64,000 nt of DNA from Microbacterium aurugineum (GCF_023101205.1 NZ_CP078078.1:930001-994000); one strand, 5' to 3'. Numbered from the stretch's first letter, positions 17,250 to 25,807 are shown. Made by a program: numbers and translations. The notes: generated by a model from the sequence alone, not told the origin.

Positions 17250-20200
17250 GTGTGGCGACGTGAAGACAGGTCTGCGGAGGACGCAGCGGCGGAAGCCGCT
17301 GTGTCGATCGGTGACCTGCGTGAGACCGCGACCGGTGTCGACATCGCGCATGCCGCCGAGGCCGAACGGACCCGGTTGAGGGCCGAGGCCGCTGATCTGG
17401 GAGGCCCGTCGCCGCTGGTCAGCTTCCGCGACACCGTCGAGTCCGGTATCGACATCTCCAAAGCGCATCCGGGCAGCCTGCCGCAGTTCATCACCGGCAA
17501 GTCGACCCTCCTGTCGAATCTGTTCCGCGATGAGGTGGGCCTGCGCACCGCGCGGCTCGCGGCGGAGCGCATCACCGCGAAGAACACCGAACTCCGCACG
17601 GTCCGAGGGATCGAGGCCGTGCACCTCGCCGTCGGCGTCGCGGGGTGGCGCATCGGAGGGGCAGGCTTCGCCGCACCCGTGCTGCTTCGCCCGCTGGCGA
17701 TCCGTCGCCATCACTCGGACTTCGAGCTGAAGCTGCAGGGCGCCTTCGAGGTGAATCCCGCGCTCGTCCGGATCGCACGCGAACACTTCGGCCTCTCGAT
17801 CGACGCCGCGGCGCTCGCCGCCCTCGCTTATGACGGCGGCATCTTCAAGCCGCAGCCCGTGATCGACAGCCTGCGAGCGATGACGCGCTCCATCGACACG
17901 TTCTCGGTCGAGCCGCGGCTCGTCGTCTCGACGTTCGCGGACGTGTCCGGTGCGATGTCGCGTGATGGGGGAAGCCTCGACCACGTCGTCCTCAACGCGC
18001 TGGGCGGCCACGTCGGCGACCGCGAGCGTGTCACGGCACCGCGGGCCACGCCGCACCACACCGGCCCCGACGATCGTGCTCCCGCGTCCGACAACCTGCT
18101 CCTCGATGCCGACGCCGAACAGGAAGCCGTGCTCGCACGCATCGCCGCGGGGCACTCCCTGACCGTCGCGACACTTCCCGGCACGGGCGGAACGCAGACC
18201 GTGATCAACGCGCTCGGCGAACTGGTGCGGGGCGGTAAGCGGGTGCTCGTGGTCTCCGCCCGTCGATCGACGCTGGACGGCGTGCGGCATCGGCTCGCGG
18301 GCATCGGCCTGGACAGTCTTGCGATCTCGCCCGCCAGCGTGCGCCGCGACCTCGTGAGGGCCATCGGTCGCAACGAGAAGGCCACGGCTCCGAAGGTCAG
18401 CGAGGTCGACGATGCGCTGGTGCGCCTGCGCACGGTGCTTCGCGACTATCGACAGGCGCTCACGGCGCCGATCGCCGGCATGGACGCATCGGTGCTCGAC
18501 GCGACCCGCCAACTCACCCGGCTCGCCTCCCTCCCGGTTCCTCCCTCCACGACCGCGCGGCTCGGATCGGACGCACTGCGTCGTCTGGCGTCCGACCGCA
18601 GCGAAGCCGCCGAAGCGCTCGCCCAGGCGGCACGTCTCGGCGAGTTCCGCTTCGGTCCGAACGACTCTCCCTGGTACGGCGTCACCTTCGCCAGCACCGA
18701 GGCCGCACGCGCCGCCCACGAACTGGCCGGGAGGCTGCACTCCAGCAGCGTGCCCGCGCTCCTGGAACGCGGCTACGAACTCATCGCGCAGACGCACATG
18801 CGTCCGTTCTCGACCATCGACGAACTCGGCGAGTACCTGCGGCTGCTGCAGGGCATCCGCGACTCCCTGGACCGCTTCAGTCCCACCGTGTTCGAGCGCC
18901 CGCTCGGCGAGCTCATCCAGGCGCACGGCTCGCGTCGCGATGCGCCCGGGCTCTCCGGGGCGAACAGGCGGCGGCTGCGTCGCCTCGCCAAGGAATATGT
19001 GCGTCCGGGCGTCCACGTCACCGAGATGCACGAGGCCCTGCTGCGGATCCAGGCCCAGCGCACGCAGTGGCAGCGCTATGTCGAAGCCGGTGCCGCTCCG
19101 GAGATCCCGCTCGGTCTCGCCGACGTCTACGCCGCCTGGCAGCGGGCGGAGGCCGAACTCGCGGAGCTCGATGCCGCGCTCGGGCGCCGCGAGCCTCTGG
19201 CCTCGCTGCCCGTGGCGCGACTCGTGCGGACCCTGGCCGGGCTCGCCGCCAAGTCCGACGTCTTCGAGAACCTCGTGGAGCGCGCACAGCTGCGTGATCG
19301 TCTGGCGCTCCTCGGGCTCGAGCCGCTGCTCACGGAACTCTCGGTGCGACACGTCTCCGAGTCGCAGGTGGGGGAGGAGCTCGAGTTCGCCTGGTGGCAG
19401 TCACTCCTCGAGCGAGCACTGCAGGACAACCGTGCCCTCCTCGGCGCGAACACCGCCGTGGTCGACCGTCTCGAGCGGGACTTCCGGTTGGTGGATGAAG
19501 CGCATGCCGCGATGGCGGGTCCTCTTCTCGCCTGGCAGCTCGCGAACCAGTGGCGGATCGCGATCGTCGACGAGCCTCAGCAATCGCAGCACCTCCGCCG
19601 CGCGCTGACGCAGCAGTCGGCGACCACCGCGCAGATCGTCAGTGCCGCGCCGACGCTCGTCGACGTGCTCGCTCCCGTCTGGATCTCCTCGCCGTATCAG
19701 GTGCCGGAGATCCCGGAGTCCGTGGAGTTCGACACCGTCCTCCTCGTCGACGCGGCGGCGATCAACCTCGCCGAGGCAGCGCCGACGATCCGTCGCGCTC
19801 GTCAGATCGTGGCGTTCGGGGACCCGGTCACACAGCGCCCGACGCCCTTCCACATCGCGGTCGATCCGGAGGATTCGTGGGAGCCCGAGGTCCCGTTCGA
19901 CGACGTCTCGGCGTTCGAGCGGCTGTCCGAGCTGCTGCCCGTGATGACGCTGACCCGCAGCTACCGAGCCGGTGGCGAAGACCTCGCGGAACTCATCAAC
20001 GACGCGTTCTACGGCGGCGAGATCGTGTCGCTGCCCTGGGCCGGCTCGTACCTCGGTCGCGGCAGTCTCACGGTCGACTACGTCGAGGGCGGCACCGGCA
20101 CTCCCGATCCGATCTCGGGCGCGGTCGAGAGCCCGGATGCCGAGGTCGCCCGAGTGGTCACACTCGTCGTCGAGCATGCCGTGCACCGCCCGTCGGAGTC

Positions 20201-20969
20201 GCTCATGGTCGTCACGGCCAGCGCTCGCCACGCGGAGCGGGTGCGCGCGGCTGTCACCTCTGCCTTCGCCGGCCGATCGGATGTGGCCGATTTCGTCGGA
20301 CGGGACACGGTCGAGCCCTTCGCGGTGCTGACCCTCGAGGAATCGGTCGCCGAGAGCCGGGACCGCGTCATCTTCTCGCTCGGCTTCGGACTCACCAAGC
20401 ACGGTCGTGTCCTGAGCGACTTCGGCGACCTCTCCACCCCTGACGGCGAGCGGCTCCTGACCGTCGGGATGACCCGTGCCCGCCGTTCGATGGTCCTGGT
20501 CTCCTCGATCCGGCCCTCGTCGTTCGACGATGGGCGTCTCGAGCACGGCGCGGCCACATTGATGTCGATCCTCGGGGGACTCGCCACGCGCAGTCGGGAT
20601 GCGCGGCTCGAGGACCTCGCAGACCCCCTCACCCTCGCTCTCGCCCGGGAGCTCCGGCGGCTCGGTGCCTCTGTCGACGTCGACTACCGCGGGCTGCTGC
20701 CGCTCGTCGCGCAGCACGCGGGCAAGGCCGTCGTCATCGAGTCCGATCCGGAATCCCGGGGTGAATCGTTGCGGGAGACCCTGCGTCTGCGGCCGCACGT
20801 GCTGCGTCGTCTCGGCTGGCACTACGTGCGCGTGCACGCCTTCGATCTGTACAGCGATCCGGTGACGGTGGCGACGCGCATCGCCGCCGTGCTCGGCATC
20901 TCCGACTCCGCCCCGCGTGCGGAGAACGACACGCAGCCGATCGATATCATCGACACCCAGAATGACTGA
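17250..20969 (+). CDS. very large SF1-helicase-like protein with degenerate ATPase motifs
   Basis: 1239-aa protein with the overall order of DUF4011/UvrD-like SF1 helicases. The expected Walker A near residue 310 reads 'LPGTGGTQTV', with Gln where the catalytic Lys belongs. The Walker B region near residue 828 reads 'VLLVDAAAI' instead of VLxDEAS. Later motifs are recognisable: 'VAFGDPVTQRPTPFH', 'MTLTRSYRAGGEDLAELIN' and 'LTVGMTRARRSMVLV'. The C-terminal 100 residues ('LRPHVLRRLGWHYVRVHAFD') resemble the PD-(D/E)xK-like domain of that family. ATP hydrolysis looks doubtful. Lone chromosomal gene followed by an overlapping small ORF. Confidence 0.75.
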   Translation: MWRREDRSAEDAAAEAAVSIGDLRETATGVDIAHAAEAERTRLRAEAADLGGPSPLVSFRDTVESGIDISKAHPGSLPQFITGKSTLLSNLFRDEVGLRTARLAAERITAKNTELRTVRGIEAVHLAVGVAGWRIGGAGFAAPVLLRPLAIRRHHSDFELKLQGAFEVNPALVRIAREHFGLSIDAAALAALAYDGGIFKPQPVIDSLRAMTRSIDTFSVEPRLVVSTFADVSGAMSRDGGSLDHVVLNALGGHVGDRERVTAPRATPHHTGPDDRAPASDNLLLDADAEQEAVLARIAAGHSLTVATLPGTGGTQTVINALGELVRGGKRVLVVSARRSTLDGVRHRLAGIGLDSLAISPASVRRDLVRAIGRNEKATAPKVSEVDDALVRLRTVLRDYRQALTAPIAGMDASVLDATRQLTRLASLPVPPSTTARLGSDALRRLASDRSEAAEALAQAARLGEFRFGPNDSPWYGVTFASTEAARAAHELAGRLHSSSVPALLERGYELIAQTHMRPFSTIDELGEYLRLLQGIRDSLDRFSPTVFERPLGELIQAHGSRRDAPGLSGANRRRLRRLAKEYVRPGVHVTEMHEALLRIQAQRTQWQRYVEAGAAPEIPLGLADVYAAWQRAEAELAELDAALGRREPLASLPVARLVRTLAGLAAKSDVFENLVERAQLRDRLALLGLEPLLTELSVRHVSESQVGEELEFAWWQSLLERALQDNRALLGANTAVVDRLERDFRLVDEAHAAMAGPLLAWQLANQWRIAIVDEPQQSQHLRRALTQQSATTAQIVSAAPTLVDVLAPVWISSPYQVPEIPESVEFDTVLLVDAAAINLAEAAPTIRRARQIVAFGDPVTQRPTPFHIAVDPEDSWEPEVPFDDVSAFERLSELLPVMTLTRSYRAGGEDLAELINDAFYGGEIVSLPWAGSYLGRGSLTVDYVEGGTGTPDPISGAVESPDAEVARVVTLVVEHAVHRPSESLMVVTASARHAERVRAAVTSAFAGRSDVADFVGRDTVEPFAVLTLEESVAESRDRVIFSLGFGLTKHGRVLSDFGDLSTPDGERLLTVGMTRARRSMVLVSSIRPSSFDDGRLEHGAATLMSILGGLATRSRDARLEDLADPLTLALARELRRLGASVDVDYRGLLPLVAQHAGKAVVIESDPESRGESLRETLRLRPHVLRRLGWHYVRVHAFDLYSDPVTVATRIAAVLGISDSAPRAENDTQPIDIIDTQND

Positions 20970-21168
20970 CGAGAATGACGACCGGACTCCGCGCCAGAGC
21001 GTGGTGCGGGTCCCCGGCTCCCGTCGTGCTCGCCTGACGCCGGTTCCCGGCAGTGATCCGGCACCGGAGTCCGCGCCCGGTGAGTCGACGCCGCCACCGG
21101 CGCGGTCGAAGGGGCCGAAAGGTCCGAACGACGACCAGCTCATCCAGGACGTGCCCCCGCACTACTGA
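20962..21168 (+). CDS. small proline-rich disordered protein
   Basis: 68-aa hydrophilic protein (MTDENDDRTPRQSVVRVPG...) rich in Pro, Ser, Arg and Asp, with the C-terminal 'GPNDDQLIQDVPPHY'. Starts 8 bp inside the end of the helicase-like gene, suggesting translational coupling and possibly a partner role. No known domain. Confidence 0.6.
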   Translation: MTDENDDRTPRQSVVRVPGSRRARLTPVPGSDPAPESAPGESTPPPARSKGPKGPNDDQLIQDVPPHY

Positions 21169-21206
21169 GGGACCGGGCCGCCGATCGTGCGGTCGGCGGA
21201 CGAGGA

Positions 21207-21237
21207 ACGCACGGTCCTCCGAGGAGGAGCCGTGCGT
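21207..21237. terminator. hairpin between convergent genes
   Basis: ACGCACGG ... CCGTGCGT with additional TCCTCC/GGAGGA pairing inside, between the small ORF (plus) and mscL (minus). Likely bidirectional; no long U-tract. Confidence 0.5.
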
Positions 21238-21258
21238 CTCTGGTGACGGGGGGAGCGG

Positions 21259-21681
21259 TCAGGCCCCGCGCTGTGCCTTGAGCAGGTCGCGGATCTCGAC
21301 GAGCAGCTCGGCCTCGCTCGCTGCGGCGGGCTCTTCCTCAGGCTCTTCCGCCGGCGTGCCCTTTCGTGCTTCGACCCGGGCCTTGAAGGTGTTCATCGGC
21401 AGGACGAAGACGAAGTAGACCACCGCGGCGACGGCCAGGAAGCTGATGATCGCCGAGATCAGGTCGCCGATCGGGAACAGGACCTCTTCGCCGTAGATGT
21501 TCGTCACGGGGATCCCGAAATCTCCCGCAGCGTCGGCCTTGAGGAAGAGGGAGATCAGTGGGTTGATGATGCTGTTGACGACCGCGGTGACGATCGCGGT
21601 GAACGCCGTGCCGATGACGACGGCGACGGCGAGGTCGATGACGTTGCCGCGGAGCAGGAAGTCCTTGAAGCCTTTGAACAT
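21259..21681 (-). CDS. mscL: large-conductance mechanosensitive channel
   Basis: 140-aa MscL pore-forming channel that opens on hypo-osmotic shock. 'MFKGFKDFLLRGNVIDLAVAV' starts TM1, and TM2 is 'ISFLAVAAVVYFVFVLPMN'. The C-terminal cytoplasmic bundle ends 'SEAELLVEIRDLLKAQRG'. GGAGAT lies just before the ATG. Length is typical. Confidence 0.96.
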   Translation of the reverse strand: MFKGFKDFLLRGNVIDLAVAVVIGTAFTAIVTAVVNSIINPLISLFLKADAAGDFGIPVTNIYGEEVLFPIGDLISAIISFLAVAAVVYFVFVLPMNTFKARVEARKGTPAEEPEEEPAAASEAELLVEIRDLLKAQRGA

Positions 21682-21705
21682 GGGATCTCCGAACAGGTCA
21701 GGGCC

Positions 21706-21978
21706 TCAGGAAGAGGCCGGTGTCGACGCAGCGGCCGGCTTGGCGCTCGTCGTCGATTCCGACTTCGATGATGCCGAAGTGTCTTTCGAACCACCGGATT
21801 TGGCGCGCGAGTCCGTGCGATAGAAGCCGGAGCCGTTGAACGTCACCCCGATCGAGCCGTACTGCTTGCGCAGGGCGCCGCCGCACTCCGGGCACACCGA
21901 GAGCGCATCGTCGGCGAAGCTCTGCACGGCATCGAACTGGTGTCCGCACGAGGTGCAGGCATAGGCGTAGGTGGGCAT
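21706..21978 (-). CDS. FmdB-family zinc-ribbon protein
   Basis: 90-aa protein. Residues 1-45 form the FmdB zinc ribbon with two CxxC pairs (CTSCG and CPECG) and 'RKQYGSIGVTFNGSGFYRTDS'. A Ser/Ala-rich tail follows. The family is linked to gene regulation in formamidase operons, but most members are uncharacterised. AAGGA lies 5 nt before the ATG. Lies between mscL and the 5-FTHF cyclo-ligase gene on the same strand. Confidence 0.88.
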   Translation of the reverse strand: MPTYAYACTSCGHQFDAVQSFADDALSVCPECGGALRKQYGSIGVTFNGSGFYRTDSRAKSGGSKDTSASSKSESTTSAKPAAASTPASS

Positions 21979-21993
21979 GGGCGTCCTTGCGGG

Positions 21994-22590
21994 TCAGCGT
22001 CGCGGAGGCGACAGGGTGAGCGTCTGCGAGGGGGTGACGACGCCGTTCACCGGCTGGTCGTGCACCTCGCTCGGAAGTTCGTCGAGTACCTCGGAATCAT
22101 AGACGACCGCATAGACCGGAGGGCATCTCTCCATCGAGCCGATCGTCTTGTCGAAGTATCCGCGACCCCAGCCCATCCGCATCCCGCTGCGGTCGACGGC
22201 GGAGGCGGGGACGATCATCAGCTCCACGTCGTTGACGGCGATCGGGCCGAGGACCTCTCCGGTCGGCTCCGGAAGTCCGTAGAGCCCCTCGGCGATCTCA
22301 TCGTCCTCCGTGGCGACGGCCCAGTCGAGAAGCCCGTCGGCGCGGGTGACGGGAAGGAGGACGCGGATGCCGCGGCGCACCGCCCGTGTCACGAATTCGC
22401 GAGTGCCCGGTTCTGTGGTGGTGGAGAGAAAGCACGAGATCGAGCGGGCGCCGAGATCGTCGATGAGCGCGTCGAGTCGTTCACCGATGGCGGTGGCGGC
22501 GGCTTCGCGCTGCGCGTCCGAGAGGAGCTGACGCCGCTCGCGCAGATCGGCGCGGAGCGCGCGTTTGGCGTGTTCGACGTCGTTCGACAT
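21994..22590 (-). CDS. 5-formyltetrahydrofolate cyclo-ligase
   Basis: 198-aa MTHFS-family enzyme making 5,10-methenyl-THF with ATP. 'KRALRADLRERRQLLSDAQR' opens the protein; the ATP/folate signature 'RMGWGRGYFDKTI' is at about residue 150. Ends 15 bp before the FmdB gene, so the two are probably cotranscribed. The ATG at 22590 is the first start with sensible homology. Confidence 0.92.
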   Translation of the reverse strand: MSNDVEHAKRALRADLRERRQLLSDAQREAAATAIGERLDALIDDLGARSISCFLSTTTEPGTREFVTRAVRRGIRVLLPVTRADGLLDWAVATEDDEIAEGLYGLPEPTGEVLGPIAVNDVELMIVPASAVDRSGMRMGWGRGYFDKTIGSMERCPPVYAVVYDSEVLDELPSEVHDQPVNGVVTPSQTLTLSPPRR

Positions 22591-22619
22591 GGCTTCGAGT
22601 CTACGGCGATGCTCACCGC

Positions 22620-22625
22620 TAGGCT
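22620..22625 (+). promoter_or_regulatory. -10 box of galU
   Basis: TAGGCT with 6 nt to the ATG at 22632. This favours that ATG over the in-frame GTG at 22626 and predicts a leaderless mRNA. Confidence 0.6.
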
Positions 22626-22631
22626 GTGGGG

Positions 22632-23519
22632 ATGGGTGCACAGAAGATCAAGGCCGTCATTCCCGCAGCAGGACTGGGGACACGATTCCTGCCTGCGACG
22701 AAGGCGATGCCGAAGGAGATGCTTCCGGTCGTCGACAAGCCGGCCATCCAGTACGTGGTCGAAGAGGCGGCGGACGCAGGGATCGATGACATCCTCGTCA
22801 TCATCGGCCGCAACAAGAACGCCATCTCCAACCACTTCGACTCGGTTCCCGAGCTCGAGGTGAAGCTCATGGAGAAGGGCGACACGGGGCGGCTGGAGCG
22901 GGTGATGAAGTCGAGCGACCTCGCCGACATCCACTTCGTGCGTCAGGGAGAGCCGAAGGGCCTCGGGCACGCCGTCCTGCGGGCACGGACCCACGTGGGG
23001 GACAGCTCCTTCGCGGTGCTCCTCGGAGACGATCTCATCGACGAGCGCGACCCCCTGCTGCCGGACATGATCGCCGAGCACGAGCGCACCGGTGCCGCGG
23101 TGATCGCGCTCATGGAGGTCGACCCCGCGAACATCCACATGTACGGCGCGGCCGCGGTCGAGGACATCGAGGGGTCGGACGCCGTTCGCGTCACCGGGCT
23201 CGTCGAGAAGCCCGCGCAGGAGGATGCTCCCTCGAACCTCGCCATCATCGGCCGCTACGTCCTGCCGGCATCGGTCTTCGAGATCCTCGAGCGCACCGAG
23301 CCGGGTAAGGGCGGCGAGATCCAGCTCACGGATGCGCTGCAGGAGCTCGCGACCGATCCGCAGGGTCCCGGCGTCGTCGGCGTCATCTTCGGCGGACGCC
23401 GCTACGACACGGGCGACCGCGTCGACTACATCAAGGCGATCGTCCAGCTCGCAGCGGACCGGGATGACCTCGGCCCCGAACTGCGCCCGTGGCTCAAGGA
23501 GTTCGCGGAACGCCTCTAG
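22632..23519 (+). CDS. galU: UTP-glucose-1-phosphate uridylyltransferase
   Basis: 295-aa nucleotidyltransferase producing UDP-glucose for wall glycans and glycolipids. N-terminal 'KAVIPAAGLGTRFLPATKAMPKEM' is the nucleotide-binding signature. 'VRQGEPKGLGHAVL', 'FAVLLGDDLIDE' and 'VEKPAQEDAPSNLAIIGRYV' follow in order. In many Actinobacteria galU begins a galU-moeA-rimJ-membrane protein block. Here moeA is absent and the RimJ-type gene follows after 24 bp. Confidence 0.96.
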   Translation: MGAQKIKAVIPAAGLGTRFLPATKAMPKEMLPVVDKPAIQYVVEEAADAGIDDILVIIGRNKNAISNHFDSVPELEVKLMEKGDTGRLERVMKSSDLADIHFVRQGEPKGLGHAVLRARTHVGDSSFAVLLGDDLIDERDPLLPDMIAEHERTGAAVIALMEVDPANIHMYGAAAVEDIEGSDAVRVTGLVEKPAQEDAPSNLAIIGRYVLPASVFEILERTEPGKGGEIQLTDALQELATDPQGPGVVGVIFGGRRYDTGDRVDYIKAIVQLAADRDDLGPELRPWLKEFAERL

Positions 23520-23543
23520 GCGACTCTGCGGGGTCGGTGCGGC

Positions 23544-24173
23544 ATGGAACTGGCGGCGGGGATGCGACACGGACCCATCGAACTGCGGCTCATCCGCGCG
23601 AAGGATGCCCGCCCGCTGCAGCACGAACTGCTCGCGAACCGTTCCTGGTTGCAGCCGTGGGAGGCGACGGTCCCCTACGGCTCGGTATCCTTCGACATGC
23701 GACTCAGCATCAGGAGGCTGCTGCAGCAGTACCGTGACGGTTCGGGCTACCCCTTCGTCATGGAGTACGACGGTGAGGTGGCGGGACAGCTCAACGTGTG
23801 GGGCGTCGCCCGCGGCTCCCTGTGCTCGGCGACGATCGGTTACTGGGTGAGCGAGCGGTTCGCCGGGCGGGGCATCACCCCGACCGCCGTCGCGCTCGCC
23901 ACGGACGCATGCTTCACGGAGTACGGGCTGCATCGGATGGAGATCTGCATCCGTCCCGAGAACGCCGCGAGCATCCGCGTCGTGCAGAAGCTCGGGTTCC
24001 GCTACGAAGGTCTGCGCCGCCGGTACATCCACATCGATGGCGACTGGCGTGATCACTACGCGTTCGCGCTGACGCAGGAGGATGTGCCGCAGGGAGTGCT
24101 GGCGCGGTGGCTGAGCGGTCAGGTGCCGCCGGATGCCTCGACCGTGCCGCCCTCCGACCGCATCTCGTTCTGA
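23544..24173 (+). CDS. RimJ/RimL-type GNAT N-acetyltransferase
   Basis: 209-aa acetyl-CoA-dependent N-acetyltransferase. Central motif 'GYWVSERFAGRGITPTAVAL' binds acetyl-CoA, and 'MEICIRPENAASIRVVQKLGF' followed by 'RYIHIDGDWRDHYAFAL' is the RimJ-type C-terminus. Corresponds in position to rimJ (Rv0995) in the mycobacterial galU-moeA1-rimJ-Rv0996 block. The substrate here is unknown. Confidence 0.88.
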   Translation: MELAAGMRHGPIELRLIRAKDARPLQHELLANRSWLQPWEATVPYGSVSFDMRLSIRRLLQQYRDGSGYPFVMEYDGEVAGQLNVWGVARGSLCSATIGYWVSERFAGRGITPTAVALATDACFTEYGLHRMEICIRPENAASIRVVQKLGFRYEGLRRRYIHIDGDWRDHYAFALTQEDVPQGVLARWLSGQVPPDASTVPPSDRISF

Positions 24174-24253
24174 CGAGACCCCGAACCGGCCGGATCCGGA
24201 AGGACTCGCCGCGACACGCGCCCTTCTGTACGGCCACGCCGCCCCTGTGCCCG

Positions 24254-24259
24254 TAGCGT
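24254..24259 (+). promoter_or_regulatory. -10 box of the GlpR/SepX-like gene
   Basis: TAGCGT with 7 nt to the ATG at 24267; leaderless-type promoter. Confidence 0.5.
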
Positions 24260-24266
24260 TATCACC

Positions 24267-25115
24267 ATGGACGGGCCGGTGCTGAGTGGAGGGGTGATCG
24301 TACTCGTCGCCGTGCTCCTCTGGATGCTCTATCTGCTCCCGTCGTGGCGTGGTCGTTTTCAGTACAACGCCGCGGAGCGCAACGCCGTCCGCCTGAATCA
24401 GGCCCTGAGGGTTCTCGCCGAGACGAGCGAGACGCCGCAAGAGGTGCGTTTCGAACTGAATGCACGCACCGCACTGGCGCAGCAGAAGCTCGCCAAGCGC
24501 GTGCAGTCGGAACGTGAGGCCGCAGAGCTCGAGTCGCTGCGGGAGCAGCTCGCCGCGACCAGGGCCGACCCGGTGATCCGTCGTGCCCGCGCCCGTCGTC
24601 GCGTGCGCATGGTGTCGACCGTCTCGCTCCTGCTCGGTCTCGCCGCCGTCGGCTTCGGGATCTGGCAGCTCGTCGTCGCCGGCTCCTCGCTGCTGCTGTG
24701 GCTCGGTGGCGCTCTGATCGTTCCCGCCGGAATCGCGCTTCAGCGGATGGCAGCTGTCGCCGCTCGGGCCGCACGCGCCACGCACGTCGTGTCCGCTCCT
24801 GTGGTCGAACGCGTCGCTGCTCCCGAACTGCATGACCAGGGCCGGGCGACCTGGACGCCGCGGCCGTTGCCGGAGCCCTTGGTCTCCGTCGCCGGGTCGC
24901 GTGCACAGGCCGCGCAGGATCAGATCGAGGCGCAGGAAGAACGTCGGAAGGCGGCGCGGGTGGCGGCGCTCCGCGAGCGTGCCGAGCAGATGGCGCCCGC
25001 CGCTCCCACACCGCTTCCCGCCGCATCCTCGCCCTACGCGAAGATGGGCTTCGTCGACGACGCCGAGATCGAGGCGCACGTGCGTGAACTCCTCTCCCGC
25101 CGTGCCGCCGGATGA
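24267..25115 (+). CDS. GlpR/SepX-like membrane protein (cell-division associated)
   Basis: 282-aa protein: N-terminal helix (GGVIVLVAVLLWMLYLLPSW), a charged coiled-coil-like segment at about residues 30-110, two further hydrophobic helices (residues 115-165), then a long polar Ala/Arg/Glu tail ending 'EIEAHVRELLSRRAAG'. The helix-loop-helix pair layout and the position after galU and a RimJ gene match Rv0996, known as GlpR in Corynebacterium and SepX in Streptomyces, which act at the division septum and polar growth zone. Assignment rests on synteny and topology, so it is moderate. Confidence 0.6.
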   Translation: MDGPVLSGGVIVLVAVLLWMLYLLPSWRGRFQYNAAERNAVRLNQALRVLAETSETPQEVRFELNARTALAQQKLAKRVQSEREAAELESLREQLAATRADPVIRRARARRRVRMVSTVSLLLGLAAVGFGIWQLVVAGSSLLLWLGGALIVPAGIALQRMAAVAARAARATHVVSAPVVERVAAPELHDQGRATWTPRPLPEPLVSVAGSRAQAAQDQIEAQEERRKAARVAALRERAEQMAPAAPTPLPAASSPYAKMGFVDDAEIEAHVRELLSRRAAG

Positions 25116-25166
25116 TCCGACGGAAGCGAGCAGCCCTCTCGCCGTGATAGCGTAGATGTTGGACAC

Positions 25167-25239
25167 GGGCCTATGGCGCAGTTGGTAGCGCGCCTCGTTC
25201 GCATCGAGGAGGTCAGGGGTTCGAATCCCCTTAGGTCCA
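25167..25239 (+). tRNA. tRNA-Ala (CGC anticodon)
   Basis: 73-nt cloverleaf. Acceptor GGGCCTA (25167-25173) pairs with TAGGTCC (25232-25238), discriminator A25239. Anticodon stem CCTCG/CGAGG with loop TTCGCAT, anticodon CGC at 25200-25202 (reads GCG). T-arm AGGGG-TTCGAAT-CCCCT. CCA not encoded. Forms the left border of the accessory island. Confidence 0.95.
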
Positions 25240-25247
25240 CCGAGAAG

Positions 25248-25287
25248 ACGGCCGATCAGGCATGAGAGATCATGGCTGATCGGCCGT
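25248..25287 (+). terminator. terminator-like hairpin after tRNA-Ala
   Basis: ACGGCCGATCAG and CTGATCGGCCGT form a perfect 12-bp stem around a 16-nt loop, 8 nt after the tRNA, followed by TCGTCTCTTGTCG. Most of the rest of the gap up to 25442 shows nothing except the promoter below. Confidence 0.6.
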
Positions 25288-25408
25288 TCGTCTCTTGTCG
25301 TAAATGCATGTTCGGCTGCGTCGATCACTCTCGCCCTGCACGAGTCCGGCGCCATCGCCCGGGGTCGCGGTACGCGGCGCCCGCGGCGTCGCTGTCCCTG
25401 AGCCCTGC

Positions 25409-25414
25409 TACCTT
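25409..25414 (+). promoter_or_regulatory. -10 box before the restriction-remnant operon
   Basis: TACCTT, about 30 bp before the ATG at 25443, with GGGGAG (25433-25438) as ribosome site. It would drive the whole overlapping operon to the AAA+ gene. Confidence 0.4.
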
Positions 25415-25442
25415 TAGCCGCACTGGGTAATGGGGAGACATC

Positions 25443-25807
25443 ATGTACGATCACTTCGACTACGACAGCCATGTGGAACGTAACTTCGCCGAGCAACTTG
25501 AGAACGCCAGCGACCAGGTCAAGCTCTTCGCGAAGCTCCCGCGCCGGTTCAAGGTGCGCACGCCCGTCGGGGCGTACTCGCCGGACTGGGCCATCGTCTG
25601 CGACATGGACGGGGCTGACCGGCTCTACCTCGTGCGGGAGACGAAGGACAAGCTCAGCCTCATCAGCTCGATTGGGACGAGGCCATGAAGATCCGATTCG
25701 CGCTGCGTCACTTCAACGCCGCACCTGATGGTTCGGTCGACCACACGAATACCGCCGATCACGACGGCCTCCGGATCGGACTCGAGCTCGGCGGGGAGGC
25801 CCGCTGA
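25443..25807 (+). pseudogene. C-terminal remnant of a type III restriction Res subunit, frameshifted
   Basis: The first frame (25443-25688, 81 aa) carries the PD-(D/E)xK nuclease segment of type III Res proteins: 'YDSHVERNFAEQLE', 'VKLFAKLPRRFKV', 'SPDWAIV' and 'LVRETKDKL', with D and ExK in place. Homology then moves to another frame (from about 25660: HQLDWDEAMKIRFALRHF) and runs to the TGA at 25805-25807. A single-base loss near 25660 explains this. The helicase part and the Mod methylase are absent. The true end of the gene overlaps the next ATG as TGATG, so the ancestral res was translationally coupled to the genes below. The first frame could still yield a stand-alone nuclease peptide. 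Confidence 0.75.

Noticed and set aside
17121..19352. 743-codon minus-strand open frame
   Set aside because: Shadow of the helicase-like gene.
22389..25496. 1035-codon minus-strand open frame
   Set aside because: Lies antisense to galU, the RimJ-type gene, the membrane protein and tRNA-Ala; composition is typical of GC-rich shadow frames.
25685..25807. Separate 40-aa gene starting at ATG 25685
   Set aside because: The residues continue the type III Res homology across a frameshift (DWDEAMKIRF), so the ATG is an internal Met of the dead res gene.
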